A stretch of 64,000 nt of DNA from Azospirillum agricola (GCF_017876095.1 NZ_JAGINM010000014.1:124001-188000); one strand, 5' to 3'. Numbered from the stretch's first letter, positions 8,413 to 17,257 are shown. Made by a program: numbers and translations. The notes: generated from the sequence alone by a model not told the origin.

Positions 8413-9510
8413 TCACGACCGGTCATGGCGCAGGATTTCGCGGGTGATCGAGGAAAGCCCGACCACCTTTCCAACACCGCCCCGGGCGATCGCCTCCTTC
8501 GGCATTCCGAACACGACGCAGCTCTCTTCGTCCTGGGCCAGCGTGAAGGCGCCGGCTTCGCGCATCTCGCGCATCCCGGTGGCGCCGTCGTCACCCATGC
8601 CGGTCATGATGACACCGACGGCATTGGCCCCAGCGCAGTGCGCGGTCGAGCGGAACAGCACGTCGACCGACGGCCGGTGGCGGGAGACGAGCGGCCCGTC
8701 CTTCACCGCCACCAGATAGCGGGCGCCGCTGCGTTGCAGCAGCATGTGCCGGTTGCCCGGCGCGATCAGAACCTGTCCGCGCAGAACCGTGTCGCCGTCG
8801 CGCGCCTCGCGCACCGTGACCTCGCACAGGCTGTCGAGGCGACGGGCGAAGGCCGCGGTGAAGCTTTCCGGCATATGCTGGACGATGAGGATGCCGGGGC
8901 TGTCGGCGGGCAACGCCTCCAGCACCTCGCGCAGGGCCTCGGTGCCGCCGGTCGAGGCGCCGATGCAGACGATGCGCTCGGTCGTGCGCGCCATCGCCCC
9001 TTTTCCGGGCGCCGGCATCATGACATCGGCGCTCAGCTTCGGCTCCGGGATGCGGGGGCTTGCGGTCGCCTGCGCGGCAACGGCGACACGCGGGCGCGGG
9101 CGGACGCGGGCGCGGGCCGCCGCCTTGACCGTGTCGCAGATGCGCACCTGGGCGTCGAGCAGGCTCTGGCGGGTGTCGATCCGCGGCTTCAGAATGACGT
9201 CGGCGGCACCGGCTTCGAGCGCCTGCATCAGGGTCTCGCTGCCGTCCTCCACCAGGGAGGAACACATCACCACCGGTATGGGGTGCTGGCTCATCAGCTT
9301 GCGCAGGAAGGTGATGCCGTCCATGCGCGGCATCTCGACGTCCAGGGTGATGACGTCCGGCGCCTCCTCCCCGATCCGGCGGACGGCGGCGTAGGGATCG
9401 GCTGCCGTCCCCATCACCTCGATCTCCGGATCGGACGACAGGATGTCCGTCAGGGTCCGGCGGACGGTCGCGGAGTCATCGACGATCAGCACGCGTATCC
9501 TCTGGCTCAT
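8413..9510 (-). CDS. cheB: Chemotaxis response regulator methylesterase CheB
   Basis: The 365-residue protein has the full CheB layout. The receiver domain (residues 5-125) carries the acidic pair Asp11-Asp12 and the phosphoacceptor Asp57 in ITLDVEMPRMDG. A proline/arginine-rich linker (about 130-172) leads to the methylesterase domain with the catalytic Ser186 in IGASTGGTEAL, a histidine in IVQHMPESF and an aspartate in MTGMGDDGA. CheB demethylates or deamidates receptor glutamates in adaptation, opposing CheR. It starts 3 bases after the cheR stop, so the two are co-translated. Its presumed substrate is the receptor encoded upstream at 11002-13218, which carries helices of the methylated type. 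Confidence 0.95.
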   Translation of the reverse strand: MSQRIRVLIVDDSATVRRTLTDILSSDPEIEVMGTAADPYAAVRRIGEEAPDVITLDVEMPRMDGITFLRKLMSQHPIPVVMCSSLVEDGSETLMQALEAGAADVILKPRIDTRQSLLDAQVRICDTVKAAARARVRPRPRVAVAAQATASPRIPEPKLSADVMMPAPGKGAMARTTERIVCIGASTGGTEALREVLEALPADSPGILIVQHMPESFTAAFARRLDSLCEVTVREARDGDTVLRGQVLIAPGNRHMLLQRSGARYLVAVKDGPLVSRHRPSVDVLFRSTAHCAGANAVGVIMTGMGDDGATGMREMREAGAFTLAQDEESCVVFGMPKEAIARGGVGKVVGLSSITREILRHDRS

Positions 9511-9513
9511 CGC

Positions 9514-10407
9514 TCAACTCCGGATGAAGATTGCGGAGCCGGCCTGTTTCAGCGGCAGGTCCATGTTGGTGATGGTCTCGCTGTGGCCGATGAACAGGCA
9601 GCCGCCGGGGCGCAGATGGCCGCACAGCTTCTCCAGCACCTTTTTTTGCGTCGCCTTGTCGAAGTAGATCAATATGTTGCGGAAGAAGATCACATCCATG
9701 TCCGTTGAAACCGGATAGGCCGGATCCATCATGTTGAGTCGGCCGAAACGGACGGACTGGCGGACCGGCGGCACCAGCCTGACCGTGGCGTCCTCCGGGT
9801 CGCGCGACCGCATCAGATAGCGGGATGCGAAGGGCTCGGGCACCATCCCGGCCATATCGGCGGGATAGATGCCCATCCTGGCCGTGGCGAGCGCCTCCGT
9901 GCAGATGTCGGTCGCGACGATCTCGTGGCGGATCGGCATGCCGGCGCGTGCCTGCTCCAGCAGCAGCATGGCCACCGTGTAGGGTTCGGCCCCGGTCGAG
10001 CAGGCGGCGCTCCAGATCTTCAACGGGCGGTCGCGGCCGGGGTGATGGGGAAGGCGGGACAATGCCGGAATGGCGGTGCCCATCAGGTAGCGGAAATGGT
10101 CGATCTCGCGGAAGAAGTCGGTCTTGTTGGTGGTAACGGCGTCGATCAGGTTGACCAGTTCGCCGTCCAGCCCGCCGCCGTCCAGCACATGGCGGCAATA
10201 GGCGTTCAGGTCCGGCAAGCCCAATGTCCTCAGCCGGCGCCGCAGCCGGCCTTCCACCATCGTCCGCTTGGTCGGCGGCATGCGGATGCCGGTGTGGGAT
10301 TCGATGATGACGGCCAGCCGGCCGAAATCCCGCGGCGACAGACCGTCGCGGGAAGACGGCGGAGCCGGTTCGCCGATGAACCGCGGGGCCTCGACCTCGC
10401 TCATCAT
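9514..10407 (-). CDS. cheR: Chemotaxis protein methyltransferase CheR
   Basis: A 297-residue protein with the N-terminal all-helical CheR domain (SPRDFGRLAVIIESHTGIRM) and the SAM-binding methyltransferase domain: NKTDFFREIDHF, then IWSAACSTGAEPYTVAML (family consensus G-CS-GEEPY-A), VATDICTEALA, FFRNILIYFD and GGCLFIGHSE. It transfers methyl groups from SAM to receptor glutamates. The ATG overlaps the end of the preceding cheW gene by 4 bases (ATGA), so translation is coupled. No C-terminal pentapeptide-binding beta subdomain oddity is evident. Confidence 0.95.
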   Translation of the reverse strand: MMSEVEAPRFIGEPAPPSSRDGLSPRDFGRLAVIIESHTGIRMPPTKRTMVEGRLRRRLRTLGLPDLNAYCRHVLDGGGLDGELVNLIDAVTTNKTDFFREIDHFRYLMGTAIPALSRLPHHPGRDRPLKIWSAACSTGAEPYTVAMLLLEQARAGMPIRHEIVATDICTEALATARMGIYPADMAGMVPEPFASRYLMRSRDPEDATVRLVPPVRQSVRFGRLNMMDPAYPVSTDMDVIFFRNILIYFDKATQKKVLEKLCGHLRPGGCLFIGHSETITNMDLPLKQAGSAIFIRS

Positions 10408-10925
10408 GCCGCGTCCGCCCTGCCCAGCAGGGCCACGTCGTCCTGGGCGAACAGGCGGGCGATGTCGAAGACGATGACGAAGGTTCCATTGGAACGACCG
10501 ATCGCCTGGATGCAGTCGGACCGCCAGCGCCCCCCCACCTGGGGCGGCGTTTCCAGCTCCTGACCGTCGAGCGACGTGACTTCGAAAACCCGGTCGGCGA
10601 CGACACCAACGGTCAGCGGGCCCCCCCGCCCCTCGGCCGGCAAGCTCCCCTGCCCCTGCTGGGGCACGTCGAGCACGATGATCCGGGTGTTGGCGGTGGG
10701 CTGGGCCGCCGGCAACCCCAGCTTGACCCGCAGGTCGACGGTGGGCACCCCTTGTCCCCGCACGTCGATCATGCCGATGAGGAACGGGGGCGCGTGCGGC
10801 AGGCGGGTGATCGGCTGGAGGTCGAGGATCTCGCGCACGATGCCGACCTCTATGGCGAACACTTCGCGATCGATGCCGATCGTCACATATTGCGCCGGTT
10901 CGCGGGGCGCGGTCGCGCTGGTCAT
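10404..10925 (-). CDS. cheW: Chemotaxis adaptor CheW (second copy in operon)
   Basis: A 173-residue single CheW domain: VTIGIDREVFAIEVGIVREI, ITRLPHAPPFLIGMIDVRGQ, PTVDLRVKLGL, then LTVGVVADRVFEVTSLD. CheW links receptors to CheA. A loop insertion rich in Gly/Pro (around residues 90-105) makes it slightly longer than the 150-residue CheW encoded on the other side of the receptor gene. The two CheW copies are clearly different proteins (for instance RGQGVPTVDLR versus RGKVVPLADLR), so they may prefer different partners. Confidence 0.93.
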   Translation of the reverse strand: MTSATAPREPAQYVTIGIDREVFAIEVGIVREILDLQPITRLPHAPPFLIGMIDVRGQGVPTVDLRVKLGLPAAQPTANTRIIVLDVPQQGQGSLPAEGRGGPLTVGVVADRVFEVTSLDGQELETPPQVGGRWRSDCIQAIGRSNGTFVIVFDIARLFAQDDVALLGRADAA

Positions 10926-11001
10926 CTGCGGCTTCCGGTTCGGGGGGACGGGGGCTGCACTCCGGGGACGGCGCTCCGCGCGCCGCCCCCTCCCGGTGCG
11001 A

Positions 11002-13218
11002 TCAGAACGCGCTGTAGCGGGCGTCCAGCTCGTCGGGGCCGTTGCCGCCTTCGAGCGCGATCTTCACCCCGCGGTCCTTGCCGTTCGGCTTCGCCGCCGG
11101 CTTGTGCGGCAGGGCGATGACCGAGGCGGGACGGCGGGAGGCCTGGGCTTGCGTCGGCCGCGCCTGGGCTGCCTGGACGGCCGGGCTCCGGACGGCGGAC
11201 CGGGCGGCGGCCTTCTCCTCCACCGTGAAGTAGGAGATCGTCCCCTGCAACTGTGTCGCCATCGAGGACAGTTCCTCCGACGTCGCCGCCATCTGTTCCG
11301 ACGCGCTGGAATTCTGCTGCGTCACCTTGTCGAGCTGCTGGATCGCCTGGTTGATCTGCTCGGCGCCGATGTCCTGCTCGCGGCAGGCGGCGCTGATCTC
11401 CTCGACCAGTTCGGCGGTCTTGCGGATGTCGGGCACCAGCCGGGCCAGCATCTGGCCGGCCTCCTGGGCGATCTTGGTCGATTCCGCCGACAGCGAGCTG
11501 ATCTCCGCCGCCGCCCCCTGGCTGCGCTCGGCCAGCTTGCGCACCTCCGAGGCGACCACGGCGAAGCCGCGGCCATGCTCGCCGGCCCGCGCCGCCTCCA
11601 CCGCCGCGTTCAGCGCCAGCAGGTCGGTCTGGCGGGCGATCTCCTGGACGATGCTGATCTTCTCGGCGATGGTCTGCATCGCCTGCACCGCCTTGTTGAC
11701 CGCCTCGCCCGAGGACTGGGCGTCCTTGGACGACTGGCGGGCGATCTTCTCCGTCTGGGTGGCGTTCTCGGCGTTCTGCTTGATGTTGGCGGCCATCTCC
11801 TCCATCGAGGCCGACGCCTCCTCGGCGGCGGAGGCCTGTTCGGTGGAGCCCTGCGACAGCTCCTCCGAGCTGGCCGAGAGCTGCTGGCTGCCCGCCGCCA
11901 CGTTGTCGGAGGCGGACAGCGCGTCGGTCACGACGCCGCGCAGCTTCTCCAGCATGGTTTCCAGCGCCATGCCCAGCGTGTCCTTGTCGGACAGCGGACG
12001 GGCCTGGACGGTCAGGTTGCCGCGGGAGATTTCCTCGGCCACATCCGCCGTCGCCCGCAGGTTGGCGGTCATGCTGTTGAGCGCCGTCACCAGATCCTTG
12101 ATCTCGTCGTCGCTCGACACCTCGACCTTCTGGCCAAGGTCGCCGACCGCCACCGCGTCGGCCAGCCCGACCGCCTTGCCGAGGCCGCGGGCGATGGAAA
12201 TCGCGATGTAGGCGCCGGCGGCGATGGCGATCAGCAGGGCAAGGGCGACGGCACCGATGGTGAGCGCGCGGATCTGGGCGTAGGTCGCCTCGGCCGCCTG
12301 CTTGTCCGCCGCCATGCCTTTTTCGGCGTCGGCGACCAGTTCGTTGGCGGCCAGGCCCAGCTTGCTGGCGGCCGTGCGAACCTCGCCGATGGACAGCGCC
12401 AGCGCCTTGACTTCGGTGTTCTTCAAGGCCAGGGCGACGGCATCGTTGGTGATGCGCTCGTAAGCGCGATAGCGGTCGAGGAAGCTGTTGAACGCCCGGA
12501 TGTCTTCGTCGGCCGTCAGGCGGCCGCGGATGTAATCCTGCTGCTGGGAAATGTTCTTCAGAAGATCGGGCAGCGGCTTGAGGATCGCAGCGGTCGCCAC
12601 ATCGTCGGGAACAAGCAGGGAATTCCTGACGATGATGCGCGCATTGGCCCAGTCCGTCGTCATGCGCCGGACCAGATGGGCGATGGCGACCTGTTCCCCC
12701 GTCGCCTGGGACCCATTTTCCACCCGATCGAGCAGGGGCCGCAGGGCCTCCTGCGCCGTGGCGACCGAATCGTTGCCCGAACCGGTCAGCAGTTCGGCAC
12801 CCTTGGAATTGGAGTGGATGCGGCCGATCGATCGGACCTTGTCCTGGGCGCTGGTGAACTCCGTCATCAGCGCCTCGATCTGAGTCGCCTTGCGGTTGCC
12901 TTCGGCATCGGCGATCCGGTGGAACTGCTCCAGGATCCCCTTGAACTCCTCCCGGCGGGCCAGCATCCCCTTGTCGAAGCGCTCCATGTCCTCTTCGTTG
13001 TTCGACAGCAGGAAGTTCTTTTCCTCGCGCTGGAGCAGATAGACCGTGGTCGGCATCTGCCGGGCGATGTTGATCCGCTGGGCGGAGACGCTGACCAGCT
13101 GTTCGATCTTTTCGTTCAGATCCGACAAGCCGTTCAGGGCGATGCCGGCGGTGGCGGCGGACAGCAGGATGACCGTGCCGAATGCCGCGACGATTTTGGC
13201 TTTGATGGAGATGCGCAT
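11002..13218 (-). CDS. Methyl-accepting chemotaxis protein (transmembrane receptor)
   Basis: A 738-residue receptor. A first membrane helix (residues about 8-30) is followed by a large periplasmic helical domain of about 290 residues with the look of a helical-bundle (HBM/4HB-like) sensor (QREEKNFLLSNNEEDMERFD). A second membrane helix near 322-345 leads to a HAMP domain (ADAVAVGDLGQKVEVSSDDE) and a second HAMP-like stretch (AEEISRGNLTVQARPLSDKD). The signalling hairpin tip is canonical: QTDLLALNAAVEAARAGEHG, then RGFAVVASEVRKLAERS. The tail lacks the NWETF-type pentapeptide for CheR/CheB tethering. It lies between two cheW genes. The ligand is unknown; the KNFLL-type N-terminal motif occurs in receptors for small organic acids. 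Confidence 0.93.
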   Translation of the reverse strand: MRISIKAKIVAAFGTVILLSAATAGIALNGLSDLNEKIEQLVSVSAQRINIARQMPTTVYLLQREEKNFLLSNNEEDMERFDKGMLARREEFKGILEQFHRIADAEGNRKATQIEALMTEFTSAQDKVRSIGRIHSNSKGAELLTGSGNDSVATAQEALRPLLDRVENGSQATGEQVAIAHLVRRMTTDWANARIIVRNSLLVPDDVATAAILKPLPDLLKNISQQQDYIRGRLTADEDIRAFNSFLDRYRAYERITNDAVALALKNTEVKALALSIGEVRTAASKLGLAANELVADAEKGMAADKQAAEATYAQIRALTIGAVALALLIAIAAGAYIAISIARGLGKAVGLADAVAVGDLGQKVEVSSDDEIKDLVTALNSMTANLRATADVAEEISRGNLTVQARPLSDKDTLGMALETMLEKLRGVVTDALSASDNVAAGSQQLSASSEELSQGSTEQASAAEEASASMEEMAANIKQNAENATQTEKIARQSSKDAQSSGEAVNKAVQAMQTIAEKISIVQEIARQTDLLALNAAVEAARAGEHGRGFAVVASEVRKLAERSQGAAAEISSLSAESTKIAQEAGQMLARLVPDIRKTAELVEEISAACREQDIGAEQINQAIQQLDKVTQQNSSASEQMAATSEELSSMATQLQGTISYFTVEEKAAARSAVRSPAVQAAQARPTQAQASRRPASVIALPHKPAAKPNGKDRGVKIALEGGNGPDELDARYSAF

Positions 13219-13300
13219 GGTCGTTCCTTGCTGGTACGGCGCGCCCTGTTGGTGGGACGGGGCCGGTCGGGCGGTTTCCGTTGGCCGGAATTTCAGTGGG

Positions 13301-13753
13301 TCAGTGGGTCGTGACGATCCGGACGATGTCCGGAATGACGATGAAGTCGTCGCCGCGCTTGCCGATTCCCTTGATCAGGTCGGGGTTCCAGCGCATGCCG
13401 ATGTCCGGGGTTTCCTCGATCGAGGCGCCGGCGATGCTGGTCACCTCATGGACCTTGTCGGCCAGCAGCCCGACCACGGTCGGTTCCCCGTCCAGCAGGA
13501 TTTCGACGACGACGATGCGGGTGTCGATGGTCGGCGGCGTGCGGTCCATCCCGAACCGTATCCGCAGGTCGGCGAGCGGCACCACCTTGCCGCGCACGTT
13601 GATCAGATGGCTGACCAGCGGCGGCGCGCCCGGAACCTCGGTCTGCGGAACGATGTCCAGGATCTCGTGGACCGAATTGGCGTCGATGGCGAAGATCTCG
13701 CCGCCCAGCCCCAGGGTCAGCGCTTCGAAGGATCGGGTTTCGGTGACGGTCAT
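13301..13753 (-). CDS. cheW: Chemotaxis adaptor CheW (first copy in operon)
   Basis: A 150-residue single CheW domain, the standard size: LTLGLGGEIFAIDANSVHEI, QTEVPGAPPLVSHLINVRGK, VVPLADLRIRFGM, TVVGLLADKVHEVTSI and a C-terminal DFIVIPDIVRIV. It couples receptor to the kinase CheA. It sits 56 bases after cheA and 82 bases before the receptor gene. Short direct repeats (CAGTGGGT) lie at its stop codon around 13295-13310. Confidence 0.94.
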   Translation of the reverse strand: MTVTETRSFEALTLGLGGEIFAIDANSVHEILDIVPQTEVPGAPPLVSHLINVRGKVVPLADLRIRFGMDRTPPTIDTRIVVVEILLDGEPTVVGLLADKVHEVTSIAGASIEETPDIGMRWNPDLIKGIGKRGDDFIVIPDIVRIVTTH

Positions 13754-13809
13754 GTCGTCCCCCTGAAGTCAGTCTCTTGAAGAGAGGCCGGCGCGGTGCC
13801 CGGCGGATG

Positions 13810-15834
13810 TCACGAGGCTTCGCGCCGCGGCTCCTGGATCTGTCCGGCCGCGACGATCTGGGCGATGTCCATGATCAGCGCCACCGACCCGTCGCCCAGG
13901 ATGGTGGCGCCGGAGAAGTTGGCGACGTCGGCGTGCAGCTTCGACATCGACTTGATGACGGTCTGGTGGTCGCCCAGAACCTGATCCACCACCAGCCCGA
14001 CCCGCTTGTCGCCGGAGGAGATGATGACGACCTTCTGGTAGAGATCGGGAGGATGGCGGACGCCGAAGCTGTCGCGAAGCCGCAGGAACGGCACCAGCGC
14101 GCCGCGTATGTTCAGGAAATTGCGGTTGGCGTGGCGCCGCTCGACGTCCGGCGGCAGCTCCACGCATTCCTCGACGGCGAACAGCGGAATGACGTAGCGC
14201 CCCTGCCCGACCCGGACCAGCAGGCCGTCGATGATCGCCAGCGTCAGCGGCAGGCCGAGGGTGATCTCGGTGCCGCCGCCGGCGGTGCTGGACACCTCGA
14301 TGGTGCCGCGCAGCCCGTCGATCGTGCGTTTGACCACATCCATGCCGATGCCGCGCCCCGACACGCTGGTCAGGGTCCGCGCCGTCGAGAAGCCGGGATG
14401 GAAGATCAGCTGGAACAGTTCGGCGTCCGACAGCTTGGCGCCGGGCGGGATGAGGTCCTGCTCCTCGGCCTTGGCCCGGATGCGGTCGCGGTCCAGCCCG
14501 CGCCCGTCGTCGCGGATGGTCATCAGCACGCGGGTTCCCGCATGGCGCGCCGACAGGTGGATGCGGCCCTGCGGCGGCTTGCCCGCCGCGACCCGGTCGG
14601 CCGCCGGCTCCAGCCCATGGTCCAGACTGTTGCGGATGATGTGGACAAGCGGATCGTTCAACCGCTCGATCATCGTCTTGTCCAGCTCGGTCTCCTCGCC
14701 GGACATCGTCAGGACCACGTCCTTGCCGAGTTCCTGCGACAGATCGCGGACCAGCCGGCGGAACCGGCCGAACAGCGATTCCACCGGCACCATGCGGATC
14801 CCCATGGTGATGTCGCGCAGCCCGTTGGACAGCCGCTCGATCTCCTCGGTGACCGACTTGATCTGAAGATCGACGCCGTCGGAAATGAGCTGCTTCAGCC
14901 GGGCATGGGCGATCACCAGTTCGCCGACCTGATCCATCAGATCGTCGAGCCGTTCCGCCGGAACACGGATCGAATTGGTCGCCGGCTGCGCCCTTCCCTT
15001 CTCCGGCCCGGCCTCCGCCTTCGACGGGGCCGACGGCCGCGCCTGCGGAACAGCGTCAAGCGGCTCCTGGGGGGACGGGGCGGGCCCGTCGGACGCCATC
15101 GCCAGCACGGGCGCCGATACCGATGCCGATGCCGATGCCGATGCCGACAGGGGCTCGATCGTCAGCTCGGTCTCGTCGATCACGAAGATGAACACGTCTT
15201 CGATGGTCGAGCGCGGGTGGGCGGTGGTGAGGATCACGTCCCATGCGATGTGGCAGCGGGTCGGCTCCAACTCCTCCAGAGGCGGAACCCCGTCGGTCAG
15301 GGCGACGACCTCGGCCTCCCCCAGCTCGCGCAGTTCGTCGAGCAGCAGCAGCGGGTTTGTTCCGCGCTCGAGCACGTCGGGGGCGAGCCGGAAGCGGACG
15401 CGCCAGCTCGCCCGGCGTTCCGCATCGTCATGCTCCTGACGAGGGCACGCCGACAGCGTGGCGCTGCCGCTCTGTTCGACCAACCGGGCCAGGATGCCGT
15501 CGCCAGCCGCGGCGTCGGCGCTTGCCGGATCGTCGATCAGGATGCGGATGTGGTCCTTGGCGGCAAGGGCGATGCCGATCATGGCGGGCGTCGCGGCCAG
15601 TTCGCCCTTGCGCATCCGATCGAACGCGCTTTCCAGATGATGGGTGAAGCTCGCCGCGCCCTCGAACCCGAACATCGAGCCGGAGCCCTTGATCGTGTGC
15701 AGAGCGCGGAAGGCCGTGTCGAGCGGCTCACGGTCGGTGGGATTCTGCTCCAGCTGGAGCAGCGCGGCTTCGAGATCGGCCAGCAGTTCCGCCGCCTCTT
15801 CGCGGAAGATCTGGCCCGGATCGCCGGCGGTCAT
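13810..15834 (-). CDS. cheA: Chemotaxis histidine kinase CheA
   Basis: A 674-residue CheA with the usual order of domains. The Hpt domain carries the phosphorylated His46 in FRALHTIKGSGSMFGFE. Residues about 140-235 are a P2-like middle region (RVRFRLAPDVLERGTNPLLL). A low-complexity Ala/Ser linker coded by a hexanucleotide repeat precedes the dimerisation domain (IRVPAERLDDLMDQVGELVI), the ATPase domain (N box DPLVHIIRNSLDHGLE, G boxes DDGRGLD and GRGIGMDVVKRT), and the C-terminal CheW-like domain (FAVEECVELP). It phosphorylates CheY and CheB. It overlaps cheY by 4 bases. Confidence 0.96.
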   Translation of the reverse strand: MTAGDPGQIFREEAAELLADLEAALLQLEQNPTDREPLDTAFRALHTIKGSGSMFGFEGAASFTHHLESAFDRMRKGELAATPAMIGIALAAKDHIRILIDDPASADAAAGDGILARLVEQSGSATLSACPRQEHDDAERRASWRVRFRLAPDVLERGTNPLLLLDELRELGEAEVVALTDGVPPLEELEPTRCHIAWDVILTTAHPRSTIEDVFIFVIDETELTIEPLSASASASASVSAPVLAMASDGPAPSPQEPLDAVPQARPSAPSKAEAGPEKGRAQPATNSIRVPAERLDDLMDQVGELVIAHARLKQLISDGVDLQIKSVTEEIERLSNGLRDITMGIRMVPVESLFGRFRRLVRDLSQELGKDVVLTMSGEETELDKTMIERLNDPLVHIIRNSLDHGLEPAADRVAAGKPPQGRIHLSARHAGTRVLMTIRDDGRGLDRDRIRAKAEEQDLIPPGAKLSDAELFQLIFHPGFSTARTLTSVSGRGIGMDVVKRTIDGLRGTIEVSSTAGGGTEITLGLPLTLAIIDGLLVRVGQGRYVIPLFAVEECVELPPDVERRHANRNFLNIRGALVPFLRLRDSFGVRHPPDLYQKVVIISSGDKRVGLVVDQVLGDHQTVIKSMSKLHADVANFSGATILGDGSVALIMDIAQIVAAGQIQEPRREAS
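15113..15148. repeat. Hexanucleotide microsatellite inside cheA
   Basis: Six consecutive copies of a GCCGAT-type unit (four exact, two with one change) encode the alternating Ala-Ser linker of CheA. Copy-number change would lengthen or shorten the linker without shifting the frame. Confidence 0.8.
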
Positions 15835-16199
15835 GCGCCGACGATCTTGCGGACGACACCCAGCAGCTGGTCCTGCTGGAACGGCTTGACGATCCAGGCG
15901 GTGGCGCCGGCCGTCTTGGCTTCGGCCTTCTTGCCGGTGTCGGACTCGGTGGTCAGGAAAACGATCGGAACGCCGCGATAGGCCGGCAAGGCCCGCAATT
16001 CGCGGATCAGCGCCAAGCCGTCCATGTTCGGCATGTTCAGGTCGGTCAGCACCAGATGGAAGGTGCCGGACTTGGCCTTGGTCAGCGCTTCGCGCCCGTC
16101 TGCGGCCTCCACCACTTGGTAGCCGGCGGAAGACAAGGTCAATTTGACCATCTGGCGCATGCTCGCGGAATCATCGACGGCGAGGATCGATTTCGTCAT
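15831..16199 (-). CDS. cheY: Chemotaxis response regulator CheY
   Basis: A 122-residue stand-alone receiver domain: acidic pair Asp9-Asp10 in ILAVDDSASMRQM, phosphoacceptor Asp53 in VLTDLNMPNMDGLAL, Thr in VFLTTESD, and the conserved Lys in WIVKPFQQDQL. It is phosphorylated by CheA and either acts on the flagellar switch or drains phosphate. The start at 16199 is chosen because the protein then begins exactly at the receiver fold; the frame is open further upstream through the STAS gene. It overlaps the cheA start by ATGA and follows the STAS gene by 4 bases. Confidence 0.94.
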   Translation of the reverse strand: MTKSILAVDDSASMRQMVKLTLSSAGYQVVEAADGREALTKAKSGTFHLVLTDLNMPNMDGLALIRELRALPAYRGVPIVFLTTESDTGKKAEAKTAGATAWIVKPFQQDQLLGVVRKIVGA

Positions 16200-16203
16200 G
16201 TCT

Positions 16204-16527
16204 TTACACCCCCCCAGCCCAGAATGCCTGATCCGGACGCGGAGGCCCGGACTTCGCGACGAGGCCACTGCGCTCCAGTGCGTCGGAGAGCGTCCGGGCA
16301 AGTGGCTGCCGCAACCGCAACTCCACCCCACGCCGCTTGGCCACCACCCGAGCCGAGATGAGGGCTTGCAGAAAGCAGACATCCACCTCTGTCACCGCCC
16401 GGCAGTCGACCTCAACCACCGAGGCCGTCTGGAGCGCGTCATTCAAGTGATTGCAGATGGCTTCGATGGATATGATCGTCGCCGGCTTGTCAAAAACAAC
16501 CGTGACGTGTGGGGTTGGGTCGGCCAT
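16204..16527 (-). CDS. STAS-domain protein of the chemotaxis operon
   Basis: A 107-residue protein with the STAS pattern: a beta strand, IISIEAICNHLNDALQTASVV, then the central VEVDCRAVTEVDVCFLQALIS where anti-sigma-factor antagonists carry D-x-S/T-x-(V/L)-D. Here the position usually holding the phosphorylated Ser/Thr reads Thr-Glu-Val-Asp. It is the first gene of the operon, directly followed by cheY. Single STAS proteins are known as first genes in several alphaproteobacterial chemotaxis clusters; their partner is unclear. No anti-sigma kinase gene is visible nearby. Confidence 0.75.
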   Translation of the reverse strand: MADPTPHVTVVFDKPATIISIEAICNHLNDALQTASVVEVDCRAVTEVDVCFLQALISARVVAKRRGVELRLRQPLARTLSDALERSGLVAKSGPPRPDQAFWAGGV

Positions 16528-16638
16528 TCGTCGGCTCCAGGAGGCGCGGATGTGTTCCTCCGCAGTCCTCCCTGCTTACCGCATATGTCGATATCGAAAA
16601 TATCTAGGAGCAACCCCTATACAGCATTGAGATACTCC

Positions 16639-17118
16639 CTTGCACCGTGGTCACCCTGCCGCGCATCTTCGGCTTGACCGGCGACACGGCTTCACCGCCT
16701 TTCACCGCACGCCCGAATACAACTTTTGGTTATTTCAGAACCTTGCACGCTTCCTGCTGAACGTCCTTGCCAACACCTTTGTCCCGGACGAGCCGCCCGT
16801 CATCGGGGTCGAGCACACCCTGGAGCGGCGTCGTGGAACGCATGTTCGTCCAGCCAGCCATTGCTTTAATTCCGCCCGATCCTTGACGGAGCAGACAGTC
16901 ACCAGCCGCGGGTTGCGCTGGACGACCGCTGTTCTACTGGTCGAGATTCCCATTACCAGTCATATCTGGGGACTCCCGGTGCTGAGCGCGCTGGTGCCGA
17001 GCCGCGCTTGGTGCGAAGCGCAGGGCCGACCGTGGCCTCGATGCCCTGCTCGGCGATCCCGCCACTCGTTGATCAAGACCGCTTGGAACTCAGGCGTACC
17101 AGCGGTTCAACGCGTCGT
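16639..17118 (+). pseudogene. Decayed DDE transposase (IS701-like) remnant
   Basis: One frame retains fragments typical of IS701-type transposases: NFWLFQNLARFLLNVLANTF, then PPVIGVEHTLERRRG (consensus VVGIDDTIERRRG, with the catalytic Asp region changed to Glu-His), and after a deletion GLRWTTAVLLVEIPITSHIW and GLPVLSALVPSRAWCEAQGR (consensus GLRWLS.MLL...WA.RVWALPFLT.LAPSE...E.GRRH). The catalytic motif is altered, about 30 expected residues are missing between the two blocks and no complete 5' or 3' end is present. No terminal inverted repeats were found. It marks an old insertion between the chemotaxis operon and the sugar operon. Confidence 0.6.
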
Positions 17119-17207
17119 TCAGAGAATCTGGTCCGCACCGCTAGCACACACCCAGCACATGCTGCGTTGCAGCATATATGAAACAAGAACTTCACTTGGT
17201 TCGATTG

Positions 17208-17257
17208 CAATTGAAAATCCCCGTGTCGGTGGTTCAAATTCCGTCCCTGAGCATCAT
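17208..17257 (+). repeat. tRNA-Phe 3'-half-like fragment, possible attachment-site scar
   Basis: The stretch contains TTGAAAATCCCCGTGTCGG then TGGTTCAAATTCCGTCCCTG, which matches the anticodon loop (GAA), variable loop, T arm and acceptor strand of an alphaproteobacterial tRNA-Phe, ending in AGCATC where GGCACC would stand. One extra base sits in the T loop, and there is no 5' half, so it cannot be a working tRNA. 3' halves of tRNA genes are the usual attachment sites left by integrative elements. Confidence 0.5.

Noticed and set aside
7150..9708. 852-codon plus-strand frame opposite cheB and the coiled-coil gene
   Set aside because: It is antisense to clear chemotaxis genes; high GC makes such long shadow frames common, and it contains no recognisable motif.
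10576..13314. 912-codon plus-strand frame opposite the receptor gene
   Set aside because: Antisense to a receptor with all expected domains; Arg/Gly/Leu-rich low-complexity content typical of a shadow frame.
17208..17257. Functional tRNA gene
   Set aside because: No D arm or 5' acceptor strand is present and the T loop has an extra base.
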